From contig NZ_JAJAPX010000007.1 of NCBI RefSeq assembly GCF_020523965.1, positions 1-64,000 of the forward strand: 64,000 nt of DNA, in the 5' to 3' direction. Below the pieces are notes generated by a model. The model did no database searches and was not told the origin of the DNA. It saw only the letters and a program-made list of their open reading frames with translations. Shown in pieces: positions 25,005-34,963 of this stretch; the stretch's first letter is position 1, and the number at the start of each line of letters is the position of its first letter. This stretch comes from Neotamlana sargassicola (GTDB lineage Bacteria; Bacteroidota; Bacteroidia; Flavobacteriales; Flavobacteriaceae). The translations under genes and the position numbers were made by a program.

Positions 25005-27467
25005 TTAAAACTCGCGTTTACCAAATTCACTATCTATAAATTTCGATTTGTTTTTACCATTTTTAAAGGTGTACGACAGGTTTAGTAAAACCATATCGAC
25101 TTCGTAAATGTAATTTGTGGTGGTGTAAAATTCACCCGTTCTGTAGGTGGTTATACGTTGTTCGTTTGTGTCGAGCAAGCCCATATCTATATTTTGCCAT
25201 TGTAAAGTAGCGGTTAATCTATCGTTTAAAAATGATTTTTGAAATGTTAAGTTTGGTGAATAATAACGCGAATCTTCACCTTGAGCTGTTATTCTTTCAG
25301 ATAAATAATTAAAAGTAAATTGCAACGAAGCGTTCTGCCAGAATTTGTAATTAGCATTCAAGTTAACAGAATACATGGTGGCATCGCTATCTACAGGCAT
25401 GGCATCAAACTCACCATCAATGTTGTAATTATAAACGTTTGCGCCTATAAAAGCGTTAAAGTTTTTTGTGGGCTTTAATTGTGCACCAATTTCAAGGCCT
25501 ACGGCTTTTGCATTACCAACATTGGAATAAATTCTATTTAAAATGGTATCGTTATAAACCGTATTTACACGATTTACCAAGTTTTTTACCGAGCGATAAT
25601 AACCTGTCGCGAAAATAGAGTTACCACCTTTTATTTTTTTAGTAATACCAAGTTCTACTAAATCTATAAATTCAGGTTTAAGTTCTGGGTCACCTTGTTC
25701 TAAAGTTTCAGAGTGTTCACGTTCAGGAAACGGATTCATTTTAAAGGTTGTTGTACGTTCTACACGCTTGCTATATGCTGCTTTAATATTGGTTTTGTCG
25801 TTAATTTCGTATTGCAACGATGCCGAAGGATATAGTTTTGTGAAATCGTAGTTGTAGGTTTCATCAATGGTTCCTGCTTTATCTTTTAGCTCTAAAGTTC
25901 TGTCCATAACTTCAACTCGGGCGCCAGCGCTATAACTCCATTTGTTTTGTTGTCCAGTAAATTGAGTATAAACCGAATGTATAGAACGTTGTAAGTTTAC
26001 TTCGCTCGAAAATTCAGGAACTAAAATGAAATCATCATTAAAATCGGTTCTTCTTTCGTAAACAAAATCGCCAGTATGGTCTAAATTTCGGTATTGGTAA
26101 CCTGTTTCTAAAATACCTAGTTTAAAAGGTTTAAAGCTGTAATCAACTTGAAAACGCATACCGTTAAGCGGGTTGTCGTTAGTGTTGTATTCATCTTGAT
26201 ATAGTATAGAATTATCTGGAAACCCTAAATTCTGATTTACAGTTGGTCCGCCTAAAAGGGTGTATTCATATAAAAATGAAGTAGATAATTGGGCGCTGTT
26301 TTTAAACGTATGCGTGTAATCGAAACTTCCTAAAGCAAAATCGCTGTTGCGTTCTCGAAGGTTGTGATTAAAGTATTGGAAGGTGTACAGTCGGTTAGTT
26401 TCATCATCTAAATCAACGGCATGATTATCAAAATATACAATATCTGCCAAACGTGCTTTGTTGCGTTTACCGGCAAAAAAGCCTAATGAAAATACGTTTG
26501 TGCTGTCTGGAGTAAAATCAACCGTAAAACGTCCGCTATAATTTTCTTCATCAAAACTACGCTCGCCAGTCGATGGAAATTGCGTTTTAATGTTATCAAT
26601 AATGGTAAAAACATCGCCTTCACGTCTTCCGCCAAGGTCGTTACGCTGGTAACTAGCGCCTAAGGAAATGTTCCATTTTTCATTTTGAATGTTATAAGTA
26701 GCGTCTAACCCATAGCGTTGGTGGTATTTGTCGTTATCGTAGGTCTCAATAGAAGGAAAACCACCTTTAAGGTTTATTTGTCCATAAGCGCCATTTGTTG
26801 CGCCTTTTTTAGTAATTATATTTAAAATACCTGCTTTACCTTCAGGATCGTATTTTGCTGATGGTGCTGTAATCACTTCAACACGTTCTATGGCATTTGC
26901 AGGTAATTGAGCAATTAGCGAACTGGCATTCCCTTGAACGGGTTTGCCGTTTAGTAAAACCACAAATCCAGAGCTTCCGCGTACGCTAATATCACCTTGT
27001 CCATCTATGCTAACCGATGGTAAGTTTTTAATAACATCGATACCACTTCCGCCTTGAGCGTTTTTAAACTTTTGAGCATCAAAAACTTGTCGGTCTATTT
27101 TATTAACAACTGCAGCACGTTCGGCTTCAACTACAACTTCGTTAAGGTTGTTTCCTAAACTTAGTTTTATAGTTCCTAAGTTTTTAGTTGCATTTGAAAT
27201 TTCAATATTTTTTATGGTTCTTACTTGGTAACCAATAAATGAAGCTTCCAGGTAATAGCTGCCTTTTTTTATGTTTTCAATTTTAAAAGCACCATTTAAA
27301 TTGGTAATAACACCAGTTATTAATTCTTGATTGTTATGGTTGTAAAGGGCTACCGTAGCGTATTCTAACGGCGCATTGTTTTCGTCTACTATTTTGCCTG
27401 TAATTTGGGAAAATGCATAAGTATAAAATAATAGACTTGCGAATAATAAGTTTAGTTTTAATTTCAT
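25005..27467 (-). CDS. TonB-dependent receptor family outer membrane barrel
   Basis: This 820-residue protein has a signal peptide ending in AFSQI. A carboxypeptidase-regulatory-like domain follows (about 22-105, with NNAPLEYATVALYNHNNQEL), then a plug (about 120-220, with VDVIKNLPSVSIDGQGDISV-like residues and FVVLLNGKPVQG) and a long barrel. This is the outer-membrane beta-barrel family that lacks a SusD partner. The ligand is unknown. It is closely similar in layout to the 55761 protein, which suggests paralogues. The gene is transcribed alone, towards the shared terminator at 24938. Confidence 0.9.
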   Translation of the reverse strand: MKLKLNLLFASLLFYTYAFSQITGKIVDENNAPLEYATVALYNHNNQELITGVITNLNGAFKIENIKKGSYYLEASFIGYQVRTIKNIEISNATKNLGTIKLSLGNNLNEVVVEAERAAVVNKIDRQVFDAQKFKNAQGGSGIDVIKNLPSVSIDGQGDISVRGSSGFVVLLNGKPVQGNASSLIAQLPANAIERVEVITAPSAKYDPEGKAGILNIITKKGATNGAYGQINLKGGFPSIETYDNDKYHQRYGLDATYNIQNEKWNISLGASYQRNDLGGRREGDVFTIIDNIKTQFPSTGERSFDEENYSGRFTVDFTPDSTNVFSLGFFAGKRNKARLADIVYFDNHAVDLDDETNRLYTFQYFNHNLRERNSDFALGSFDYTHTFKNSAQLSTSFLYEYTLLGGPTVNQNLGFPDNSILYQDEYNTNDNPLNGMRFQVDYSFKPFKLGILETGYQYRNLDHTGDFVYERRTDFNDDFILVPEFSSEVNLQRSIHSVYTQFTGQQNKWSYSAGARVEVMDRTLELKDKAGTIDETYNYDFTKLYPSASLQYEINDKTNIKAAYSKRVERTTTFKMNPFPEREHSETLEQGDPELKPEFIDLVELGITKKIKGGNSIFATGYYRSVKNLVNRVNTVYNDTILNRIYSNVGNAKAVGLEIGAQLKPTKNFNAFIGANVYNYNIDGEFDAMPVDSDATMYSVNLNANYKFWQNASLQFTFNYLSERITAQGEDSRYYSPNLTFQKSFLNDRLTATLQWQNIDMGLLDTNEQRITTYRTGEFYTTTNYIYEVDMVLLNLSYTFKNGKNKSKFIDSEFGKREF

Positions 27468-27653
27468 TGGTTGTGATTGTTATTGGTGCAATTTACAATC
27501 ATCAATTTACATATGCTTAACGATTAGTAAATAATTGTTTTTTGTTTAATGAATAGTGGAATAAATAAAAGCATTTTAAATTATTTCCATTTTAGTCAAG
27601 CATTTTAGAAAATTTGAAAAGTGCTTCTGTATTTAATATGGCAATTTTGCAGT

Positions 27654-28796
27654 ATGAAAAAGATAACAAACTTCGGAATATTTACAATACTATTAGTAAG
27701 TAGTTTAACCATAATGGTAGGCACAGTAATTGCGCCAGCATTATCGGGTATTGTAGAACATAGAAATTTAGGGTTTTCACCTAGTTGGTTAATTACGTTG
27801 CCATCGTTAGGTGTGGTTTTGTTTGCACCTTTAATTGGTAGATTATTACCCAAATTAGGCAGCTTAAAATTATTAAGTTTAGGTTTGGTGCCTTACGCTA
27901 TTTTAGGTGTAATAGGTGCGTTTATTAGCAACGATTATATTTTAATTTTAGATAGAATTTTACTGGGTGGCGCAACAGTGGCAGTTCAAGTTTCGATAAC
28001 CGGTTATATAGCCGATTGTTTTACAGGAGAAACCAGAATGAAAATGATTGCATGGCAAGGTATGGCCATAGAATTAGGCGGCGTCGTTTTTTTAGCTATT
28101 GGCGGAATTTTAGGAGAAATAAACTGGCAATTTCCATTTTATATATACTTAATTGCGCTATTGTGTTTGGTATTTGTATTGAAGACTTTACCAAAGCCAG
28201 AAATAACCAGTAGTACAGAAAAAATCACTACTGAAACACCCAAAACTAATAAAAACAGAGTTAAACTAATTTTTATAGCATCGCTTTTAGCCATGATGTT
28301 GTTTTTTGTTGGTTTTGTAACCTTGCCACTGTATTTACCACAAACCTTTGAGTTTACAGAGTCTGTAACAGGTTATTTTATGGCTTCAATTTCGCTAGTT
28401 GCAATTATAACAGCTAGCCAGATGCCGCGAATGGTAAAACTTTTAGGGGATGGAAAAACACTAGTTTTTGGATTCCTATTTTTTATGCTAGGCTACTTGG
28501 TATTAGCAACAACTGCTAGTATTCCGTTTTTGGTTTTAACCGTTATTTTTATAGGTGTTGGCTTCGGTTTTACCATTCCGTTGTTAAACCACATGATGGT
28601 TGAGGCAAGCACAGCGAAAACACAAGGCAAAAATTTAGGTTTGTTTTCAATGGGCGTTTTTGGTGGGCAATTTTTATCTACGTTTATCGAGTATGTTTCG
28701 CACGATTATAAAGCCATTTATGCAGTTGCCGTTGGTTTGGCTTTAATTATTGCAAGTGCTATGCTCTTTATGTTTATAAATGTTACCAAAAAATAA
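27654..28796 (+). CDS. MFS transporter
   Basis: This encodes about 380 residues from the ATG at 27654, with some 12 hydrophobic helices typical of the major facilitator family. A GTG 33 bases upstream opens the frame but adds a non-basic start; MKKITNFGIFTILLVSS is the natural beginning. The loop between helices 2 and 3 has GRLLPKLGSLKLL. A polar Thr/Lys/Glu stretch of about 25 residues near 190-215 separates the two halves. The substrate is unknown; drug or metabolite efflux is plausible. An AraC regulator follows 49 bases downstream and may control it. Confidence 0.88.
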   Translation: MKKITNFGIFTILLVSSLTIMVGTVIAPALSGIVEHRNLGFSPSWLITLPSLGVVLFAPLIGRLLPKLGSLKLLSLGLVPYAILGVIGAFISNDYILILDRILLGGATVAVQVSITGYIADCFTGETRMKMIAWQGMAIELGGVVFLAIGGILGEINWQFPFYIYLIALLCLVFVLKTLPKPEITSSTEKITTETPKTNKNRVKLIFIASLLAMMLFFVGFVTLPLYLPQTFEFTESVTGYFMASISLVAIITASQMPRMVKLLGDGKTLVFGFLFFMLGYLVLATTASIPFLVLTVIFIGVGFGFTIPLLNHMMVEASTAKTQGKNLGLFSMGVFGGQFLSTFIEYVSHDYKAIYAVAVGLALIIASAMLFMFINVTKK

Positions 28797-28845
28797 ACTT
28801 GATTAAATTCTTTTTACTTTTGAGGTTTTAAAGCCTTAAAAGTAA

Positions 28846-29604
28846 ATGCCATTACCTGGTTGGGAAAATAAAATTCTGTTATCCGATAATTTTGAAAGTA
28901 ATAACGATTTACTCTCAGGAAACTCTATGGGTATTTATTTTGAGTTTAAAGACCGCCAATTAATTATTCATTTTAAGCCATTAAATGAAGTTTTTAAAGC
29001 TGAAGTATTTCAAGCTAACAAAGGTTTTTTACTGAATTTTGAGCGTGATTTAATTGATGAAGATGATATTGAATATGCTTTAGATGTGATGTCGCTTTTT
29101 AATAAATATCCAGAATTTATTATAAATGAAGCTGATAAAATTGAGCAAATAAATAAAGTTGTTTTTCTTTTGAAGCAGGAGTTTTATAGCGAAACAGCAT
29201 CATACGTTATGCTAAAAACATTGTTAAAGGTGTTGCTTTTACATTTAATACGTTACCAAAACAACAATTTTTTAGAGCAAGATTTAAATCAGAATCGAGT
29301 ATTTACTTTTCTTGAACTTATGGAAACGCATTTTTTACAAGAAACCAATGCCGAATTTTATGCCAACCAAATAGGAGTAAGTGTAAAGCGTTTAAATCAA
29401 ATTTTAAAAGAAAAATTAAATCTTACCGCCGTACAAATCATAAAACAACGACAGGTTACCGAAGCCAAACGTATGTTGGTAAAAAGCAATATTACAACTA
29501 AAGAGTTGGCCTTTAAACTAGGTTTCGATTCTTTAAGTAGCTTTTCTCGTTTTTTTAAACAAAATGTGGGTGTAAGTCCTTCAAGTTTTAAAAGTAGTTC
29601 TTAA
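28846..29604 (+). CDS. AraC-family transcriptional regulator
   Basis: This 252-residue protein has an N-terminal sensing part (about 1-150) of unknown ligand and a C-terminal AraC DNA-binding domain (about 155-250). That domain has two helix-turn-helix units, AEFYANQIGVSVKRLNQILK and TKELAFKLGFDSLSSFSRFF, and the usual ending VGVSPSSFK. A -7-like box TACTTTTG at 28815-28822 suggests its own promoter. Its position after the MFS gene suggests it regulates that transporter. Confidence 0.9.
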   Translation: MPLPGWENKILLSDNFESNNDLLSGNSMGIYFEFKDRQLIIHFKPLNEVFKAEVFQANKGFLLNFERDLIDEDDIEYALDVMSLFNKYPEFIINEADKIEQINKVVFLLKQEFYSETASYVMLKTLLKVLLLHLIRYQNNNFLEQDLNQNRVFTFLELMETHFLQETNAEFYANQIGVSVKRLNQILKEKLNLTAVQIIKQRQVTEAKRMLVKSNITTKELAFKLGFDSLSSFSRFFKQNVGVSPSSFKSSS

Positions 29605-29746
29605 TAATTTATCAATTACACTTTAAAATACACTTATTCGGTTTTATATTTTTTAAATGAAGCTGGTAATAGGAAATAATTAGTCATCTGTAAATATAAT
29701 TGTATTCATTAATTAATAAAATAAGCGATGCGTCGTTAACTTTTTC

Positions 29747-29754
29747 TATTTTTG
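29747..29754 (+). promoter_or_regulatory. Promoter -7 box of der
   Basis: TATTTTTG fits TAnnTTTG and lies 63 bases before the der ATG. The rest of the 213-base gap is AT-rich with no gene seen. Confidence 0.5.
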
Positions 29755-29817
29755 CAAAATATTTCAGATAAAGAAATGTATCTTAATCAGTATTAAGCTG
29801 TTTTATATAACAAAGAT

Positions 29818-31125
29818 ATGAGTAACATAGTAGCCATTGTAGGAAGACCAAATGTAGGGAAATCAACGTTTTTTAATCGTTTAATACAACGTCGAGAAGC
29901 TATTGTTGATGCTGTTAGTGGTGTAACGCGCGACAGACATTACGGGAAAAGTGATTGGAATGGAAAAGAGTTTTCGTTAATCGATACAGGTGGTTATGTT
30001 GTTGGAAGCGACGATATTTTTGAAGCTGAAATTGATAAGCAAGTAGAATTAGCTATCGATGAAGCCGATGCGATTATTTTTATGGTCGATGTTGAAGATG
30101 GTGTTACCGGAATGGACGAAGATGTAGCAAACTTACTTCGAAAGGTAAAAAAGCCCGTATTTTTAGTTGTAAATAAAGTAGATAACGGTAAACGCGCCGA
30201 AGATGCTGTAGAATTTTACGCTTTAGGTTTAGGCGATTATTACACTATTGCCAGTATAAATGGAAGCGGAACAGGGGATTTATTAGATGCTTTAGTTGAA
30301 GCTTTACCAGAAAAAGAAGAAGAGGTTATTGAAAACGAATTGCCACGTTTTGCTGTGGTTGGTCGCCCAAATGCTGGAAAATCGTCATTTATAAACGCTT
30401 TAATTGGTGAAGATCGATATATTGTTACAGATATTGCTGGAACTACAAGAGACTCCATAGATACAAAATACAACCGTTTCGGGTTCGAGTTTAACTTAGT
30501 GGATACCGCCGGAATTCGCCGTAAAGCTAAAGTTAAAGAAGATTTAGAGTTTTACTCTGTAATGCGCAGTGTTCGTGCTATAGAACATGCCGATGTGTGT
30601 TTGGTAGTTTTAGATGCCAATAGAGGTTTCGACGGGCAAGTGCAAAACATTTTTTGGTTAGCCGAGCGTAACCGAAAAGGTATTGTTATTCTGGTTAATA
30701 AATGGGATTTAGTAGAAAAAGATCATAAGTCGGTTAAAGATTACGAAAAAGCCATTCGAAAGCAAATAGAACCATTTACCGACGTACCAATTATTTTTAT
30801 TTCAGCACTTACTAAACAACGTATTTTTAAAGCGATAGAAACGGCTGTTGAGGTTTATAAAAACCGAAGTAAAAAAATTAAAACGAGTAAATTAAACGAA
30901 ATTTTACTGCCAATAATAGAGCATTATCCGCCACCTGCGTACAAAGGTAAATTTGTTAAAATTAAGTACATTATGCAGTTGCCAACACCACAACCGCAAT
31001 TTGCATTTTTCTGTAATTTACCACAGTATGTAAAAGATCCTTACAGACGATTTTTAGAAAATAAATTACGCGAACATTTCGATTTTAACGGGGTGCCAAT
31101 TTCGGTTTATATGCGCAAAAAGTAA
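29818..31125 (+). CDS. der: Ribosome biogenesis GTPase Der (EngA)
   Basis: This 435-residue protein has two GTPase domains in a row and a C-terminal KH-like domain, the mark of Der, which helps assemble the 50S subunit. The first domain has GRPNVGKST at 9-17, DTGG and NKVD. The second has GRPNAGKSS at about 181, [11 protein letters not shown] and NKWD. The KH part, about 350-435, includes [15 protein letters not shown] and ends near ISVYMRKK. Length and order are normal. It stands alone. Confidence 0.97.
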   Translation: MSNIVAIVGRPNVGKSTFFNRLIQRREAIVDAVSGVTRDRHYGKSDWNGKEFSLIDTGGYVVGSDDIFEAEIDKQVELAIDEADAIIFMVDVEDGVTGMDEDVANLLRKVKKPVFLVVNKVDNGKRAEDAVEFYALGLGDYYTIASINGSGTGDLLDALVEALPEKEEEVIENELPRFAVVGRPNAGKSSFINALIGEDRYIVTDIAGTTRDSIDTKYNRFGFEFNLVDTAGIRRKAKVKEDLEFYSVMRSVRAIEHADVCLVVLDANRGFDGQVQNIFWLAERNRKGIVILVNKWDLVEKDHKSVKDYEKAIRKQIEPFTDVPIIFISALTKQRIFKAIETAVEVYKNRSKKIKTSKLNEILLPIIEHYPPPAYKGKFVKIKYIMQLPTPQPQFAFFCNLPQYVKDPYRRFLENKLREHFDFNGVPISVYMRKK

Positions 31126-31137
31126 TTTTCCTACTTT

Positions 31138-31154
31138 TTAACAGTTTGCTAACA
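31138..31154 (+). promoter_or_regulatory. Shared 17-base motif before the 31215 receptor
   Basis: TTAACAGTTTGCTAACA has two TAACA half-sites one helical turn (11 bases) apart. A near copy, TTAACCATTTGCTAACA, lies at 47731-47747. It may be a regulator site, but the evidence is only two copies. Confidence 0.3.
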
Positions 31155-31214
31155 TTTTTAGGTTGCTTGTTTTGAGTATCTTACAACTCTAAATCAATCA
31201 ATCAAAAAACAATT

Positions 31215-33995
31215 ATGCACAAATTATTATTTGTAGTAGCATTTTGGTGTTGCTTTTTATCTTTTAGTCAATCTAGACATTTTCAAATTTCAGGAAAAAT
31301 AATTTCAGAAGAAGAAAAAGTACCTCTTGAGGCAGCAACCGTTCATTTAGAAACGATTAAAGACAGTAGTTTAGTAACCTATACCATTTCCAATAATAAT
31401 GGCAGCTTTATTTTAAAAGACGAAACCTATCAAAAATCGTTAAACTTGTTTGTGTCTTATGTAGGTTATCAAACTTATAAAAAAGAAATTCTTATAAATA
31501 AGTCCGAAATAAATTTAGGTACAATTAATTTAGCTGTAAGCTCGAATGCTTTAGATGAGGTGCTTATAAAAACATCGGCGCCGGTTACTATAAAAAAAGA
31601 CACTTTGGAGTTTAATGTAAGTTCCTTTAAAACAAAAAAAGATGCTACCGTTGAAGATTTATTAAAACAATTGCCTGGTGTAGAAATAGATGACGAAGGC
31701 AAAATAAAAGTAAATGGCAAAGAAGTTAATGAAATTTTGGTTAATGGTAAGCCCTTTTTTGGTAGTGATCCTTCCATTACCACCAAAAACTTAACTAAAG
31801 ATATCATTGAGAAAATTCAAGTTGTAGATACTAAAACTAAAAGTGAAGCTTTTACAGGAGAGGAAGGCGACTCCGAAAATAAAACCATTAATTTAACCAT
31901 AAAAGAAGAAAATAATAAAGGTGTTTTCGGTCGAGTTTCGGCAGGAGCTGGTACCGATAAACGCTATGAGTTTGCTGGCATGTTTAATCATTTTGACAAC
32001 GACCAGCGATTAAGTGTTTTGGTTGGTGGCAATAATATAAACTCTCCGGGATTTAGTTTTGGCGAAATCGAAAAAATGTTTGGCGGTGGCAATTCATGGT
32101 TTAATGGTGACGGAGGTTTTAGTATTAATGGTAGGCAATTTGGCGGTGGCGAAGGTTTAACAACCTCAAGGTTAGGCGGTGCAAATTACGCCGATTCATT
32201 TGGAGATAAAACCGAGTTTTCTTCCGATTATTTTTACTCTGGAAGTAGTTCAGAGAACGATAAATTATCAGAGCGAGAAGTTATTTTATCCGATTCTCGG
32301 TATTATGTTAATTCCAATTCTAGTTCGTTAAGCGAAACCGATAGCCATTCGTTTAATAGCGATTTGGAGGTTAAAATAGATAGTACTTTCATGATTAATA
32401 TAAAACCATCTTTTTCGTTTACAAAAACTAAAACCGAATATACAAGTAATGATAAAACGTTAGACGAAGATTTAAATCTAACAAACCAATCTAATGTTGG
32501 TTCTTTTGTAGAAAACAATCTTAATAGCTTCTCAAATGCTATTAGTGCAACCAAAAAGTTTGGAAGCAAAGGAGCCTTTTTAAGATTTAATTTTAACAAT
32601 AAAATATCTAAAACTGAAGGCGACGATTATATTAATTCTTTATCTGAAGTAATTGGAAGTAATCCAGAAACTATTGAAAGAAAACAATTGGCAAACAATA
32701 ATAATAAGTCTAACGATTTTTCGAGTAAAGTACGTTACCGTTGGCCAATAATAGCCAAAAAGCTATTTGTAAATTTCGATTACGAATACCAATATAATAA
32801 GGATGAAAACCTAAAAAGTACTTTCGATTTTGATGATGAAACCAATGGTTATACAAGCTTTAACGAAGACCAAAGTACCAATTTTAAATATACCGATATA
32901 AAAAGTGCACCAGGCGCGGAATTAAGTTATAGAGCCGATAAATTATCTACCCGAATGGGTGTGAATTATGTGTTTAGAACCCTAAAAAATTTCGACGAAT
33001 TAAGACCACAGTTTAATGTTGAACGCGAATTTAAAGCCTTAGAGTTAAATACAAATTTTAACTATAAATTTAGCGAAAAAGCTTCAGTGTACTCCAGTTA
33101 TCGTTTAACTAATAGGCCGCCTGCGATACGTTTTTTACAGGCGTTTACCGATATTTCAAATCCGTTAAATATCATAATGGGTAACCCAAATTTAAAACCT
33201 ACTAACGAAAATAGATTTTATATAAATTTCAATGCTTATAATTGGCAAGAACGTACGGGGTTTTATTTGTATGCTAGTGTTACCTCGTTTAACAATGCCG
33301 TGGTGTCTAAATCTACTATAGATGCTGAAACACTTACCAGAACCACAACTTACGAAAATGTTAATGGTAACACAAACGGGTATTTTGGTTTAGATTATAG
33401 CAAAAGCGTAAAGCTAGACTCCATACGTTCTGTTCGATTTAAATTAGGAGCATGGTCTAATTTAAGAAAAAACATAAATTTTAATAACGACGTAAAATAT
33501 GCTAGCAACAGTTTAACGTTAACACCAAATTTAGGAATCGATTTTATCATTAAAGATGTGTTTGAGTTTAAACCACGATATAGAATTGGTTTAACAAATA
33601 CAAAATATGATCTAGATGATTTCGAGGATGTTAAATTTACGTCGCACAATTTATTATTACGCACTGGCTTTTTTCTTCCAAAGGGTCTCGAATGGCGTAA
33701 TGATGTTACTTATACGTATAACCCTAATGTGTCCGATGAATTTCAAAAAAGTGCTTGGTTTTTTAATTCTACCGTGAGTTATTCTGTATTAAAAGATAAA
33801 GGTTTAATAAGTTTAAAAGTGTACGATTTGCTTAATCAGAATACGAATGCTGTGCGAACGGCAACACAAGATTATATTGAAGATGCCCAAAGTACGGTAT
33901 TGCGGCAGTATTTTATGCTAAGTTTTAGTTGGAAATTTAATAGTCTTGGTTCAAAAGGAGAAACGGGTGGTAACGGGCCGTATTTTATAGATTAA
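31215..33995 (+). CDS. TonB-dependent receptor-like outer membrane barrel
   Basis: This 926-residue protein has a signal peptide ending in SFSQS. Then come a carboxypeptidase-regulatory-like domain (about 22-110), a plug-like part (about 135-215, with VEDLLKQLPGVEIDDEGKIK and EILVNGKPFFG) and a barrel. The barrel carries a Gly-rich loop at about 285-325 (MFGGGNSWFNGDGGF and similar). The plug form with KVNGKEVNEILVNGK is typical of the large outer-membrane beta-barrel family of Bacteroidetes. Ligand unknown. The last residues, GGNGPYFID, do not form the usual aromatic barrel end. Confidence 0.88.
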   Translation: MHKLLFVVAFWCCFLSFSQSRHFQISGKIISEEEKVPLEAATVHLETIKDSSLVTYTISNNNGSFILKDETYQKSLNLFVSYVGYQTYKKEILINKSEINLGTINLAVSSNALDEVLIKTSAPVTIKKDTLEFNVSSFKTKKDATVEDLLKQLPGVEIDDEGKIKVNGKEVNEILVNGKPFFGSDPSITTKNLTKDIIEKIQVVDTKTKSEAFTGEEGDSENKTINLTIKEENNKGVFGRVSAGAGTDKRYEFAGMFNHFDNDQRLSVLVGGNNINSPGFSFGEIEKMFGGGNSWFNGDGGFSINGRQFGGGEGLTTSRLGGANYADSFGDKTEFSSDYFYSGSSSENDKLSEREVILSDSRYYVNSNSSSLSETDSHSFNSDLEVKIDSTFMINIKPSFSFTKTKTEYTSNDKTLDEDLNLTNQSNVGSFVENNLNSFSNAISATKKFGSKGAFLRFNFNNKISKTEGDDYINSLSEVIGSNPETIERKQLANNNNKSNDFSSKVRYRWPIIAKKLFVNFDYEYQYNKDENLKSTFDFDDETNGYTSFNEDQSTNFKYTDIKSAPGAELSYRADKLSTRMGVNYVFRTLKNFDELRPQFNVEREFKALELNTNFNYKFSEKASVYSSYRLTNRPPAIRFLQAFTDISNPLNIIMGNPNLKPTNENRFYINFNAYNWQERTGFYLYASVTSFNNAVVSKSTIDAETLTRTTTYENVNGNTNGYFGLDYSKSVKLDSIRSVRFKLGAWSNLRKNINFNNDVKYASNSLTLTPNLGIDFIIKDVFEFKPRYRIGLTNTKYDLDDFEDVKFTSHNLLLRTGFFLPKGLEWRNDVTYTYNPNVSDEFQKSAWFFNSTVSYSVLKDKGLISLKVYDLLNQNTNAVRTATQDYIEDAQSTVLRQYFMLSFSWKFNSLGSKGETGGNGPYFID

Positions 33996-34002
33996 TAAAG
34001 TT

Positions 34003-34914
34003 TTAATCAATTTTTAAAGTTGTATTATCGATAGTAATTACTCTTAATTTTGAGGGGAAAGTAAAAATATTGTAAGCCAGTTTTTCATTCGATAAATAAA
34101 GTGTGTCGCTGTTTCCGTTGCTTTCTACAAAACAAATGCCTTCAACTTGATTCCCAAACGGAATAAAATTTTCAATTTTTGAAACCGTACTATTTTTAAA
34201 AATATCGAGGTTAGTGGGTGCTGTAATATTTAGATTAGTTATTTCTAATAAAAAAGGAATAATTTGGTCTTTGTTATAGCCCGATAAATATAGCTTATTC
34301 GAGTTTACTAAATCGGCGCCTGTAATGAGCCCTTGCGCTTTGAAATTACTTACTTTTTGTGCCTGGTGAGTGCCAATAGTTTTAGGCAGCGCATAAACGT
34401 CTACCTCATTATTTTCCCAGTTTTTTGTAAAAATTAATAAGTAGTCATTATAAACTACAAAAGCTTCAGCATCCCAGTTATTGTTATTTAATTTTGAAGT
34501 GAAATCGGTTTGGTTTACGTAAGAGTAGTTTATGGTTTCGGCGTTAACACTCGTGTTTGTATTAAAATCGGTTTTGAGTATTCGGTAAAATTTTAAGTTT
34601 CTTCTGTTACCAAAATTGTTGCCTATATCGCCAATGTAAATATATTTCTCGTCTTGCGATAAATCTTCCCAGTCGGTATTTGTGGCATTATTAATTACTA
34701 CAGTTCTGGCAATGTTACCATTGGAGGTGTCAATTTCATATAAGGCAGGATTATTACCACTATCGTTATGGGTAATAACTTTATTGTTGTAAAAAAGTAA
34801 GCCGGACGTTTCTTCAATAGCTTGGGTTAAAATGCACTTTTCTGATGTAGTTACTGTTTGAGCATTTATTTGATAAATAACAAAACACAAAAATAAAGTT
34901 AGATAGCGATTCAT
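34003..34914 (-). CDS. Secreted beta-propeller-like hypothetical protein
   Basis: This 303-residue protein has a signal peptide ending in INAQT. The mature part shows repeated beta segments with the features of a propeller, such as ETSGLLFYNNKVITHNDSGN, WEDLSQDEKYIYIGDIGNN and GQVEGICFVE-like motifs. These recall SdiA-regulated or esterase-like phytase propellers, but I cannot fix a family. No type IX secretion tail is seen. It is convergent with the 31215 gene, eight bases away. Confidence 0.72.
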   Translation of the reverse strand: MNRYLTLFLCFVIYQINAQTVTTSEKCILTQAIEETSGLLFYNNKVITHNDSGNNPALYEIDTSNGNIARTVVINNATNTDWEDLSQDEKYIYIGDIGNNFGNRRNLKFYRILKTDFNTNTSVNAETINYSYVNQTDFTSKLNNNNWDAEAFVVYNDYLLIFTKNWENNEVDVYALPKTIGTHQAQKVSNFKAQGLITGADLVNSNKLYLSGYNKDQIIPFLLEITNLNITAPTNLDIFKNSTVSKIENFIPFGNQVEGICFVESNGNSDTLYLSNEKLAYNIFTFPSKLRVITIDNTTLKID

Positions 34915-34963
34915 AATTTGGGTTTAATTATCAGAAAAGATATTAAAATATGTACTATTTAAA

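Noticed and set aside
25005-27467. Receptor as part of a polysaccharide-utilization locus
   Set aside because: No SusD gene or carbohydrate-active enzyme is adjacent to this or the other receptors here.
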